From assembly GCA_963575745.1 (NCBI GenBank), contig CAUYUJ010017657.1:104001-164000 (forward strand): a stretch of DNA of 60,000 bases, given 5' to 3'. The notes beneath the pieces are model-generated. The model did no database searches and was not told where the DNA came from. It saw only the letters and a list, made by a program, of their open reading frames with translations. The DNA comes from Prorocentrum cordatum. Its lineage: Eukaryota; Sar; Dinophyceae; Prorocentrales; Prorocentraceae. A program made the position numbers and the translations under genes. Below are positions 1 to 10,264 of this stretch, piece by piece (position 1 is the first letter of the stretch; each line of letters opens with the position of its first letter).

Positions 1-324
1 GGCGGACAATGTGGGAACTTTGGGTCGGTTGGGCCAACATTCTGAGAAATTTGAACATTCGTTTTGAGAACCAGTATTTCTCGCACCTGTAGTGGGTTGT
101 GCCGCGTGTGGCTGTGAAATTCTCAGGTCCGTAGATGCAATATTACTATCAAAACACTTGGCGGAACCGACTTTGGGTGAAAACTGAAAAACGTAATTTT
201 TCGAGTTCTTCAACTCACGCGTAAGAAAGCTCCCCCCATGTGTTCCGAGCAGCGCCGTGCGAGGAAAGAGCTCTACGAGGCTTCCGGCGGCAAGGTGGTT
301 GACGGTTCACCGCCGGCTCCCAGT
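1..324 (-). repeat. F repeat, copy 1 (5' end outside window)
   Basis: Moderately repeated unit of about 335 bp with some twenty copies in the window. In this orientation it runs from GGCGGACAATGTG through CGCACCTGTAGTGGGTT and CAAAACACTTGG to GAGCTCTACGAGG, and ends in a GC hairpin (284-316) followed by CTCCCAGT. The left hairpin arm reads CCGGCGGCAA, so the stem is slightly decayed. No coding potential is recognised. Confidence 0.8.
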
Positions 325-560
325 TGACCGACCCAGCCCGGGCGGAGAATGTGTCAACCTGGGGTCGGGTTTCTAATATTGCGATTGATTTTGATATTCG
401 TTTTGAGAACCGGTATTTTTCGCACCTGTAGTGGGTTATGCCGCGTCTTCTAATGAAATTCTCAGGTCCGTAGGTGCAGTACTACTATGAAAACACTTGT
501 AGCAACCGCCTTTGGATGAAAACCGGAAAAAACGCGTTTTTCGAATTGTTCCCAACCATC
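325..560 (-). repeat. F repeat, copy 2, truncated
   Basis: Directly follows copy 1 after the CCCAGT end. It keeps the CGCACCTGTAGTGGGTTATGC core and the AAAACACTTG segment, then stops near TTTTTCGAATTG, where sequence unlike any other part of the window begins. The hairpin end is missing. Confidence 0.75.
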
Positions 561-635
561 CTGTGGTGTTGGGTCCTCGTTTTGAAGAGACGGTGCCCCG
601 CGTTCCTCCTCCCGCTGCCCCCTCCCCCCTCCTCC
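561..635. other. short unique, pyrimidine-rich stretch
   Basis: This links the broken F copy to the microsatellite. It is T/G mixed at first and becomes C/T-rich from about 600 to 635. No gene or known repeat is seen. A polypyrimidine tract upstream of an exon could belong to an intron, but there is no further support for that. Confidence 0.5.
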
Positions 636-710
636 CATTATCATCACCATCCTCATCATGCTCATCATCATGAGTATCGTCATCATCATCATCCACATCG
701 TGGTTGTCGG

Positions 711-757
<47 letters not shown>
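636..757. repeat. TCA/TGA trinucleotide microsatellite
   Basis: Interrupted (TCA)n tract. Its last 38 bases or so are nearly pure TCA, while the first part carries TAT, CAC and CGT interruptions. It creates poly-Ser, poly-His and poly-Met open frames that should not be read as proteins. Confidence 0.93.
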
Positions 758-1442
758 GGCACACCCCTCACACGTTTCGTGGCCCCATAGGGAGCTCCAC
801 CGAAGGCCCAAATGGCTGCGTCCGCATGCCGCCGCCACCCAATTTTGGCACACCCCTCACACGTTTCGTGGCCCCATAGGGAGCTCCACCGAAGGCCCAA
901 ATGGCTGCGTCCGCATGCCGCCGCCACCCAATTTTGGCACACCCCTCACACGTTTCGTGGCCCCATAGGGAGCTCCACCGAAGGCCCAAATGGCTGCGTC
1001 CGCATGCCGCCGCCACCCAATTTTGGCACACCCCTCACACGTTTCGTGGCCCCATAGGGAGCTCCATCTAAGGCCCAAATGGCTGCGTCCGCATGCCGCC
1101 GCCACCCCGTATTTGGCACACCCCTTACACGTTTCGTGGCCCCATGGGGAGCTCCACCGAAGGCCCAAATGGCTGCGTCCGCATGCCGCCGCCACCCCAT
1201 TTTGGCACACCCCTCACACGTTTCGTGGCCCCATAGGGAGCTCCATCTAAGGCCCAAATGGCTGCGTTCGCACGCCGCCGCCACCCCATTTTGGCACACC
1301 CCTCACACGTTGCGCGGCCCCACAGGGAGCTCCACCGAAGGCCCAAATGGCTGCGTTCGCATGCCGCCGCCACCCCATTTCGGCACACCCCTCACACGTT
1401 TCGTGGCCCCATAGGGAGCTCCACCGAAGGCCCCGGCGGCAG
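758..1442 (+). repeat. 89-bp tandem repeat, about 7.7 copies
   Basis: Unit starts are GGCACACCCCT at 758, 847, 936, 1025, 1115, 1204, 1293 and 1382, giving periods of 89, 89, 89, 90, 89, 89 and 89. The unit contains CACGTTTCGTGGCCCCATAG and GGAGCTCCACCGAAGGCCC. It is not a multiple of 3, so every frame stays open on both strands by phase rotation rather than by coding. The last unit blends into the exon that follows: its GCATGCCGCC segment recurs at 1449-1458. The array may therefore lie in an intron of, or just upstream of, the helicase fragment. Confidence 0.95.
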
Positions 1443-2103
1443 ACCTCGCATGCCGCCCGCCACTACGACAGCCTCACGGGGGGCCTCACGGGCCCGCTGG
1501 CGTTCATCGAGCCCCGCACGTCGGAGCCGTTCACCTTCCGCACCTCCAAGGCCACCCGGACGGGCTTCCCGTTTTCACACAGCAGGGGCATCACCACGGT
1601 GGCGTGCCAGGAGCGCACCATGCGGGAAGGCGGCGGGGCGGGGGAACGGCGCCACCGGGCAGTCTACGGCCGAACCCTTCGAACGCGAGCGGTCCGCAGC
1701 CGGACCTTCTCGGCCCCGTGGACTCTCGCCCTGGGCCGTCGGCTGTCTCGCGCGCCGCTCCCTCGACCGACGCCGCCCAGGCGTGGTCCTGGACTGCGGC
1801 CGCCACGAGGTCGGGAACGGCAAGAAGGAGGACGACGACTGGTGGCTGGAGCTCTACGCGCTGCTCTCGCGCGCCACGCGCCACGAGGATCTACTGCTCA
1901 TGCGGGCGCCGCTCATCGAGTTCTTCCTGGCAGGGCCGCCGGAGGGCTTGCGGAAGCAGCTGGGGCACTTTGCTGCGCGCACGAAGCGGCGCAGGAGGGA
2001 GGCGACGGCCCTCGCCAGAGAGCTGGGCTTCAGCGAGTTCATCCGAGGCCTGACCTGGGGAGCGGCCCCGCACGAGCCAGCGGCGCGCGCTGGTTGTCGC
2101 TGA
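1443..2103 (+). CDS. Pif1/RecD-like (SF1B) helicase, C-terminal fragment in two exons
   Basis: Exon 1 (1443-1629) and exon 2 (1781-2103, TGA stop) join in frame across a GC-AG intron. The joined product has TGFPFSHSRGITTVACQERT, then MREGVVLDCGRHE, then DDDWWLELYALLSRATRHE and DLLLMRAP, and ends in a basic tail rich in R and K. This fits the last helicase motifs of Pif1/RecD-type SF1 enzymes: T...QGxT, then the YVALSRA arginine-finger motif seen here as YALLSRA. The Gly of QGxT is Glu here (QERT), which may impair activity. The Walker A and B motifs are absent from the window, because upstream lies only the 89-bp array. The exon start at 1443 is chosen because AG at 1441-1442 could be an acceptor; the conserved-looking part starts at about 1461. 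I read it as a broken or partial gene from a dispersed helicase family. The start is uncertain. Confidence 0.65.
1630..1780 (+). other. GC-AG spliceosomal intron (151 bp) in the helicase fragment
   Basis: Donor GAAG|GCGGCGG and acceptor GCCCAG|GCGTGG. Removing it joins codon halves G + GC and gives ...TMREGVVLDCG..., linking two reading frames that each look coding on only one side. The GC donor and the repeated AG-G at both borders match the non-canonical introns known from dinoflagellates. The intron is GC-rich and contains no satellite modules. Confidence 0.72.
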
Positions 2104-2729
2104 CGCTTGGATGACCCCAGCTCGTCGTCGGGATTTCTCGCCAGGGGATGACCGGCGCCTGTCGGGGGATCTCACCCAGATCGCGCCATTTTCGCACGCC
2201 TCGCCACGCAGTACGGGGGCGCTATCCGTTGACTCAGAGTCGCAGTGGACAACCCCCGCGCGTCGATGGGATTCCCTCGGGATGACCAGACCGCGTCGGC
2301 GAGGACTTCCCAGGCACTTTCGCGCGGCGCCGCCTGCGCGCTGCATTCTGCGCGGCTCGCTGTCGGTCTGGAGGCAAAAACGTCTCCCCTCGTCTCTCGC
2401 TCCTCCTGCTTCCCATCGCTTCTTGACCGCGCGCTTCCCCGTCTCGTTTCTGCCGCTGCTGACCTGCCTTCGACATCTACACGGTGTCTCCGTCACCTCT
2501 TCCTGCGTGCCCAGTAACAGGTCTCATGATGCGATGATGATACTGATGTGTTGGCTCGCCCCAGTGAGCTCTCCTCCTCCGCCCGCCACCTCCTGCCCGC
2601 GCTGCCCTGTGCCTCGTCCATGCAGTGGCGCGGTGCCTATGAGAAGAGGGGCCTAATTTGCGTGCCCCCTCCTTCGTCTCATATCCGCGCGGTACTCGCA
2701 GCTGCATATGGTTGGATCCTTCGCCAGGC
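2104..2729. other. GC-rich non-coding stretch downstream of helicase fragment
   Basis: No convincing ORF or repeat of the window's families. A C/T-rich segment runs from about 2385 to 2480. This may be 3' UTR plus intergenic DNA. No polyadenylation signal or RNA gene is recognised. Confidence 0.5.
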
Positions 2730-2848
2730 TAATTTAGCTCACGCGTAAGGAAGCTCTTTCCATTCGTTCCGATCAGCGCCGCGCAAGGAAAGAGCTCTAC
2801 GAGGCCCCCGGCGGTCACCAACTTGACGGCTTACCATCGGCTCCCAGT
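2730..2848 (-). repeat. F repeat fragment (hairpin end only)
   Basis: Starts at CTCACGCGTAAGGAAGCTC and runs through GAGCTCTACGAGG to the hairpin and CTCCCAGT. The right hairpin arm is decayed (TTACCATCGG). The 5' two thirds of the unit are missing, and the copy begins abruptly in the GC-rich stretch. Confidence 0.75.
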
Positions 2849-3125
2849 TGGCCGACCCGGCCCGGGCGGACAATGTGTCAACCTGGGGTTGGTTTTTCGA
2901 AGAGTGTAAAAGATTTTGAAATTCGTTTTGAGAACCGGTATGTTTGCGCACCTGTAGTGGGGTTATCCCGTGTCTTCTAGCGAAGTTCTCAGGTGCGTAG
3001 GTGCAGTACGACTATCAAAACACTTAAAACGTTTTTTCTAGTTTTTGAGCTCCATGTGTTCCGATCAGCGCCGCGCAAGGAAAGAGCTCTACGAGTCTCC
3101 CGGCGGTTTACCGCCGGCTCCAAGT
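2849..3125 (-). repeat. F repeat with loop-less hairpin
   Basis: Tandem to the previous copy. The hairpin at 3100-3117 is reduced to CCGGCGG-TTTA-CCGCCGG: the usual 14-nt loop and the inner stem are deleted while the two outer arms stay perfect. Confidence 0.8.
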
Positions 3126-3458
3126 TGGCCCACCCGGCCCAGGCGGACAACGCGGGAACTCTGGGTCGGTTGGGCGAAGATTCTGCGAGATTTGAACAGT
3201 TGTTTTGAGAACTGGTATTTTTTCGCACCTGTATTGGGTCATGCTGCGCTTGCCAGTTAGATTCTGAGGTCCGTAGCTGTAGTATTACTATCCAGACACT
3301 CGGAAGAACCGACTCTGTATGAAAACCGGAAAACGTGTTTTTCGAGTTTTTGGGCGCACGCTTGAGAAAGCTTGTGTTCAGAGCAGCGCCGCGCGAGAAG
3401 AGAGCTCTACGAGGCTTCCGGCGGTAACCTGGTTGACAGTTTACCGCCGGCCCCCAGT
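3126..3458 (-). repeat. F repeat, near full length
   Basis: 333 bp from TGGCCCACCCGGCC to CCCCCAGT. The hairpin arms are CCGGCGGTAA and TTACCGCCGG, with one loop change (GACAG for GACGG). It is the last minus-orientation unit before the orientation switch. Confidence 0.85.
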
Positions 3459-3494
3459 AATTCCGGCGCGCTGGGGGGCTAATTGGCAAAAACT
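3459..3494. other. orientation-switch junction
   Basis: A D-element end (AATTCCGGCGCGCTGG, then GGGGGCTAATT) is followed by a scrap of the T module (GGCAAAAACT) and then directly by a plus-orientation H hairpin. The H/F families read minus to the left and plus to the right of this point. Confidence 0.65.
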
Positions 3495-4575
3495 GGGCGC
3501 CGGCGGTAAACCGTCAAACTTTGTTACTGCCGGGGGACTCGTAGAGCTTCCTGACAACACATTTTCCAATCCAAGCAATGTGAAACCTCTCGCATGCAAC
3601 AGCCGAACGCCCCCGATGCTTCTCGATTGTCTTCTGTACGAGCTCTGTAGCTCTCATACAGCCCGAATTACGTGCGTAAATCGACAGCACCTCTCGGAAT
3701 GACTCGAACAATACGAATAGTTGGGCAAACCTACCTCGAATATCAGACCAAGTTCAGACCTCTGCATGCGACAGGCGGATGCATCTGATGTCTCTGAATC
3801 GATTCCTGCAATTACCAGCCCAGCAGCCCCCCTACAACCCGAGTTAAGTGCACGAAACTGACCGCACCTCTCAGAACGACTCAAACAAAGGCGGACGCGC
3901 CTGATGTCTCCAAATCGATCCCAGTGATTGCCAGCCACGCAGCCCCCCTAGAGCCCGAGTTAAGTGCAGAGAACCAACAGCATCTCTCAAGATAACTCGA
4001 ACAATACGAATAGTTTCGCGATTCTGTATACGGCAGCAGACCGAGTTCAGAGCTCTGGATTCAACAGACAACGGCCGCTGATGATTCTGAATCAGATTCT
4101 GTACCTATCAGCTCTAGAACTGTCCTGTAGCTCGAGTTAAGTAGAGAAAATCGAGAGCATCTGTCAAGATGACTCGAATATTACAAATAGGTTTGCGGAC
4201 CTAGCTCGGCTAGCAGACCGAGTTCGCACCTCTGGGTTCGACAGGCGAACGCGCCTCATCGTTCTGAATCGATTAGCTGTGCTTACCAGCTCTGTAGCTG
4301 TCCTTAAGCTCGAGTTAAGTCTAATATACCAACAGCCCGTAGCAAGATGACTCGAAACAGCCGATCTCGCCAGAGTGCTTTTTGACAGTAAAAGGTACCC
4401 GATCGAGCTGAGATTCAGACGGAGAAGGGGAATAAGATCGAATATCACGGGAACAAGTACTAGAGCTCGAACGAATTGCTGAATTTCGAGACCGAAATTT
4501 TCAACCGACCTAAGTCACCAAAAGGTCCGTCGAGATTTTTCTTGCCAACTAGCTCTCCAGCGCCCCAGAATTACT
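3495..4575 (+). repeat. H-S-T higher-order unit 1
   Basis: H hairpin at 3495 (loop variant AAACTTTG, right arm TTACTGCCGG), several S monomers, then a T-c tail from about 4346. Successive S landmarks GAGTTAAGT lie at 3841, 3958, 4134 and 4312, so one monomer is deleted to 117 bp and the others are 176-178 bp. The unit ends inside a D element at GAATTACT, where the next H begins. Confidence 0.8.
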
Positions 4576-7500
4576 GGGCGCCGGCGGTAAACCGTCAATC
4601 TTGGTTACCGCCGGGAGACTCGTAGAGCTCCCTAGCTCGACTTAAGTTGAGAAACCGACAGCACCTACCAACATTCCGACTCATAGTGAATATATTTTTA
4701 CCTTTGAATGCGGCAGGCAGACGCGTCTGGTGTCTGCGAATCTACTTCTGTCATTACCAGCCCTGCAGCCCCACTAAAGCCCGAGTTAAGTGCAGAAAAC
4801 CGACAGCACCTCTCAGAATGACTCGAACAATACAATAGATTCGCGGACCTAGTTCGGGCAGCAGACCGAGTTCCGAGCTGTGCATTCGACAAGCGGACGC
4901 GCCTGATCTCGTCAAATCGATCCTGTGACCACCAGCACTCTAGCCCCCCTCAGCGCGAGTTGAGTAAAGAAAACCGAGAGCACTTCTCAAGATGACTCGA
5001 CCATACGAATAGTTCGCGATTATAGATCGGGCAGCGAGTTCAGAGCTCTGAATCCGTTTCTGTAAATATCAGCTCTGTAGCTGTACTACAGCTCGAGTTA
5101 AGTACAGAAAACCAAGAGTTCCTGTCAAGATGACTCGAATAATACGAATAGGTGTGCGAACTTAGCTCGGCTAACAGACCGAGTTCAGACCTCTGGTTTC
5201 AACAGACGAACACGCCTAATCAATCTACATCAATTAGCTGTGCTTACCAGCTCTGTAGCTGTCCTGAAGCTCGAGTTATGTTCTGAAAACCGTCATCGCG
5301 TATCAAGATGACTCGAAACGGCCGATCCCGCCACAGTGCTTTTCGATAGTAATATTCACCCGATCGAGCTGAGATCAAGATGGCAAACGGGAAAGAGATC
5401 GAATATTACGGCAAAAAATACGAAAACAAAATTGCAAACGAACTAAAAGTCACGAAAAGTTCCGTCGATATTTTTCTTGTTAACTAGCTCTCCAGCGCGC
5501 CAGAATTACTCTTAAGCTTCCAGCAGGAAAGCTCTACGAGTCACTGGGCGCCGGCGGTAAACCGTCAACCTTGGTTACCGCCGGGAGACTCGTAGAGCTT
5601 CCTAGCTCGACTTAAGTTCAGAAAACCGACAGCACCTACCAACATTCCGACTTATAGTGAACATTTTTTGACCTCTGAATGCGACAGACGGACGCGTCTG
5701 ATGTCTGCGAATCGACAGCTGTCATTACCAGCCCTGCAGCCCCGCAAGAGCCCGAGTTAACTGCAGAAAACCGACAGCAGCTCTCAGGATCACTCGAACA
5801 ATGCAGTAGTTTCGCAGAGTCAATTCGGGCAGCAGACCGAGTTCCGAGCTCTGGATCCGACAGGCGGACGCGTCTGATGTCTTCAAATCGATTTATGTGA
5901 CCACCAGCACTGTAGCCCCCCTCAGCGCGAGTTGAGTGAAGAAAACCGAGAGCACTTCTCAAGATGACTCGAATAGTTTCGCGATTCTAGATCGGGCAGC
6001 AGACCGAGTTCAGAGCTCTGGATTCGACAGACAAACGCAACTGATGATGACGAATCGGTTTCTGTAAATATCAGCTCTGTAGCTGTCCTACAGCTCGAGT
6101 TAAGTACAGAAAACCGAGAGTTCCTGTCAAGATGACTCGAATGATACGAATAGGTTTGCGGACCTAGCTCGGCTAACAGACCGAGTTCAGACCTCTGGAT
6201 TCAACAGGCGAACGCGCCAAATCATTCTACATCGATTAGCTGTGCTTACCAGCTCCGTAGCTGTCCTGAAGCTCGAGTTATCCTCAGAAAACCGACAGCG
6301 CGTGACAAGATGACTCGAAACGGCCGATCCCGCCACAGTGCTTTTCGATTGTAATATTCACCCGATCGAGCTGAGATCAAGATGGCGAGCGGGAATAAGA
6401 TCGAACATCACGGGAAAAAATACTAGAGCTCAAACGAATGGTCATATTTCGAGAACAAAATTTTCAACCGAGCCAAAGTTGTGAAAAGTTCAGTCGAGAT
6501 TTGTCGAGCCAACTGGGCGCCAGCGGTAAACCGTCAACCTTGGTTACCGCCGGGAGACTCGTAGAGCTTCCTATCTCGACTTAAGTTGAGAAAACCGACA
6601 GCACCTACCAACATTGCGACTGATAGTGAAGATGTTTAGACCTCTGAATGCGACGAGCGGACGCGTCTGATGTCTGCGAATCGACTCCTGTCATTACCAG
6701 CCCTGCAACCACCCTAAAGCCCGAGTTAAGTGCAGAAAACTGACAGCACCTCTCAGGATACTCGAACAATACAGTTTCGCAGACCTAATTCGGGCAGCAG
6801 ACCCAGTTCCGAGCTCTGGATTCGACAGGCGGACGCGCCTGATGTCTTCAAATCGATTCCTGCGAACACAAGCACTGTAGGCCCCTCAGCGCGAGTTCAG
6901 CGAAGAAAACCGAGAGTAGTTCTCAAGATGACTCGAACAATACGAATAGTTTCGCTACCGAGTTCAGAGCTCTGGATTCGACAGACAAACGCAACTGATG
7001 ATTCTGAATCGCTTTCTGTACACATCAGCTCTGTAGCTGTCCTACAGCTCGAGTTAAGTACAGAAACCCGAGAGTTTCTGTCAAGATGACTCGAACAATG
7101 CGAATAGGTTTGCGGACCTAGCTCGGCGAACAGACCGAGGTCAGACCTCTGGATTCAACAGGCGAACACGCCTAATCATTCTACATCGACTAGCTGTGCT
7201 TACCAGCTCTATAGCTGACCTGAAGCTCGAGTTATGTTCAGAAAACCGTCAGCGCGTATCAAGATGACTCAAAACGGCCGATCCCGCCACAGTGCTTTTC
7301 GATAGTAATATTCACCCGATCGAGCTGAGATCAAGATGGCGAGCGGGAATAAGATCGAATATCACGGGAAAAAATACTAGAGCTCTAACGAACGGTCAGA
7401 TTTCGAGAACATAATTTTCAACCGAGCCAAAGTTGTGAAAAGTTCAGTCGAGATTTTTCGAGCCAACTGGGCGCCGGCGGTAAACCGTCAACCTTGGTAA

Positions 7501-8447
7501 CCGCCGGGGAACTCGTAGAGCTTCCTAGCTCGACTTAAGTTGAGAAAACCGACAGCACCTACCAACACTCCGACTCATAGTGAATATTTGTTGACCTCTG
7601 AATGCGACAGGCAGGCGCGTCTGATTCCTGCGAATCGACTCCTGTGATATCTAGCCCTGCAGCCCCCCTACAGCCCGAGTTGAGTGCAGAAAACCGACAG
7701 CAGCTCTCAGGATCACTCGAACAATGCAGTAGTTTCGCAGACCTAATTCGGGCAGCAGATCCAATTCCGAGCTCTCGATTCGACAGGCGGACGCGCTTGA
7801 TGTCTTCAAATCGATTCCTGTGACCACCAGCACTGTACCCCCCCCTGACCGCGAGCCAAGTGAAGAAAACCGAGAGGACTCCTCAAGATGACTCGACCAA
7901 TACGACTAGTTTCGCGCTTCTAGATCGGGCAGCACACCGAGTTCAGAGCTCTGGATTCGACAGACAAACGCAACTGATGATTTGGAATCGGTTTCTGTGA
8001 ATAGCAGATCTGTAGCTGTCCTACAGCTCGAGTTAGGTACAGAAAACCCAGAGTTTCTGTCAAGATGACTCGACTAATACGAATAGGTTTGCGGACCTAG
8101 CTGGGCTAACAGACCGAGTTCAGACCTCTAGATTCAACAGGCGAACGCGCCTGATCATTCTGCATCGATTAGCTGTGCTTACCAGCTCTGTAGCGGTCCT
8201 AGAGCTCGAGTTATGTTCAAAAAACCGTCTGCGCGTATCAAGATGACTCGAAACGGCCGATCCCGCCACAGTGCTTTTCGATAGTAATATCCACCCGATC
8301 GAGCTGAGATCAAGATGGCGAGCGGGAATAAGATCGAATATCACGGGAAAAAATACTAGGGCTCAAACGAATGGTTGAATTTCGAGAACAAAATTTTCAA
8401 CCGACCAAAAGTCATCAAAAGTTCCGTCGAGATTTTTCTTGCCAACT
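4576..8447 (+). repeat. four tandem H-S-T units (period 954-979 bp)
   Basis: H starts at 4576, 5546, 6515, 7469 and 8448 give periods of 970, 969, 954 and 979 bp. Each unit is the H hairpin, a lead-in TAGCTCGACTTAAGTTGAGA, four to five S monomers of about 178 bp, and a T-a tail. Units 3 to 5 join T directly to H (GCCAACT|GGGCGCC), while unit 2 carries a D element before the join. The H at 6515 has a CCAGCGG arm that breaks one stem pair. This is the cleanest higher-order satellite array in the window. Confidence 0.88.
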
Positions 8448-8478
8448 GGGCGCCGGCGGTAAACCGTCAACCTTGGTT

Positions 8479-9284
8479 TTTGCGGCTTTGCGAGGCTCCT
8501 ACTGGCCCTAGGGCCACGAGCAAGCACGAGGTCAGGTGTCTTCAGGAAGCGAAAGCTCTTATTCGAACATAAAGTCAAGACAACCCAGAAGCAGCGAAGC
8601 TGCGATGAATCATCAATCACAAATATGAGCGAAAGAGCAAAACGCACACAGAAATGAATCAAAATGCAGTCAACTAATCATGCAAGAGAAATGGAGAACT
8701 CTCAGCGAAGCTGAGTATATAATAGTCAGGGAAAGAAACAACGAATTGAGAAACTGCAACTATCAAGTCTGTGGTAACCATAGAGCTGCCTGTGGGAGCG
8801 CAGTCACGATGCACTCCAAAGCACTGAGTTCTGTATCAGTAACAGTTGTAGTTGGACAAATAAGCCAAGCCCTCTCAAAAACTGACTTCCATATCAGCTG
8901 AGCGGGGTCCCGTCGATCCCAAAACCGTGGTTTGAGGCCTATGTCTATCCAGCAACCGCACCCACATCCCTCAGACGACACGCCGCCATCGAAACCAGCC
9001 CGAATAGCAGCAGCAACGTAAAATTCTGTCTCATAATCATGTGTAAACGGACTACATTCTGAACTAAATATCTGGCCCTCTCGGGCCCGGTGTGTAAGGA
9101 CGTCGGTTCGAGTATTCCACTCCCGAAAATCATGACGAACAAGATCCATCCCCGCCGCTGGAGGTCGTATATTATAGCAGCTACAAAGCCCATCAAGCGT
9201 ATTGATTATCTTCGATATTCTATCAGCATATGATCTATTATCTGCACGCCACCGTCCCGTACCCCAGCTAACCACGAGGAGCGA
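8479..9284 (-). mobile_element. 5'-truncated LINE fragment 1
   Basis: Flanked by a perfect 13-bp target duplication GTCAACCTTGGTT at 8466-8478 and 9285-9297. Read on the minus strand, it has the end of an RNase H-bearing ORF, about 284 bp of 3' UTR, a short hairpin TGGCCCTAGGGCCA near the 3' end, and the terminus CGCAAAGCCGCAAAAA. It is strongly 5' truncated. The insertion point is TT^ACC at the 3' side of the H loop. Confidence 0.85.
8763..9284 (-). pseudogene. LINE polyprotein C-terminus with RNase H-like region
   Basis: The minus frame ends at 8763; the upstream part of the frame (to 9356) is only flanking repeat. Visible in order: DLVRHDFREWNTRTDVLTHR, like the N..AD.L end motif of an RNase H fold; then AGFDGGVSSEG with GCW, like an RNase H first strand with its catalytic Asp; then VTDTELSALECIVTAL, matching the helix that carries the catalytic Glu. 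The reverse transcriptase and endonuclease domains are absent because of 5' truncation, so it is a dead copy. The family call rests on motif resemblance to dinoflagellate non-LTR elements. Confidence 0.7.
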
Positions 9285-10264
9285 GTCAACCTTGGTTACC
9301 GCCGGGAGACTCGTAGAGCTTCCCAGCTCGACATAAGTTAAGAAAACCGACAGCACCTACCAACATTCCGACTCATAGTGAATATTTTTTGATCTCTGAA
9401 TGCGACAGGCGGACGCGTCTGATCTCTGCGAATCGACTCCTGTCATTACCAGCCCTGCAGCCCCACTACAGCCCGAGTTAAGTGCAGAAAACCAACAGCG
9501 TCTCTCAGGATGACCCGAACAATACAGTAGTTTCGCAGACCTAATTCGGGCAGCAGACCGAGTTCTGAGCTCTGGATTCGATAGGCGGACGCGCCTGATG
9601 TCTTCAAATCGATTCCTGCGACCAACAGCCCTTCAGCGCGAGTTGACTAAAGAAAACCGAGAGCACTTCTCAAGATGATTCGACCAATACGAACAGTTTC
9701 GCGATTCTAGATCGGGCAGCAGACCGAGTTCAGAGCTTTCGGTTCGATAGACAAACGCAACTGATGATTCTGAATCGGTTTCTGTCAATATCAGCTCTGT
9801 AGCTGTCCTACAGCTCGAGTTAAGTACAGAAAACCGAGAGTTCCTGTCAAGATGACTCGAATAATACGAATAGGTTTGCGGACCTAGCTCGGCTAACAGA
9901 CCGAGTTCAGACCTCTGGATACAACAGGCGAACGCGCCTAATCATTCTGCATCGATTAGCTGTGCTTACCAGATCTGTAGCTGTCCTATAGCTCGAGTTA
10001 TGTGCAAAAAACCGTCAGCCCGTATCAAGATGACTCAAAACGGCCGATCCCGCCACAGTGCTTTTCGATAGTAATATTCACCCGATCGAGCTGAGATCAA
10101 GATGGCGAGCGGGAACAAGATCGAATATCACGGGAAAAATACTAGAGCTCAAACGAATTGTTGAATTTCGAGAACCAAATTTTCAACCGACCAAAAGTCA
10201 CCAAAAGTTCCGTCGAGATTTTTCTTGCCAACTGGGCGCCGGCGGTAAACCGTCAACCTTTCTT

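Larger units (their letters stand above)
8448..10233 (+). repeat. H-S-T unit interrupted by a LINE in its hairpin loop
   Basis: The unit spans 1786 bp. Subtracting the LINE fragment (806 bp) and one 13-bp target duplication leaves 967 bp, the same as its neighbours, so the unit was complete before insertion. The tail is T-a and joins the next H directly. Confidence 0.85.

Noticed and set aside
1195-1296. Possible dinoflagellate spliced-leader relics (CCATTTTGGC in some 89-bp units)
   Set aside because: Only ten bases match and most units read CAATTTTGGC. The flanking leader bases do not match, so it is probably chance.
474-1414. Overlapping ORFs of 73-164 aa on both strands, with poly-His, poly-Ser or poly-Met and repeated GPNGCVRMPPPP-like segments
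   Set aside because: They arise from the TCA microsatellite and the 89-bp array, whose period rotates through all three frames on both strands.
758-1442. CRISPR-like array
   Set aside because: The 89-bp units are contiguous, with no unique spacers, no cas genes and a eukaryotic context.
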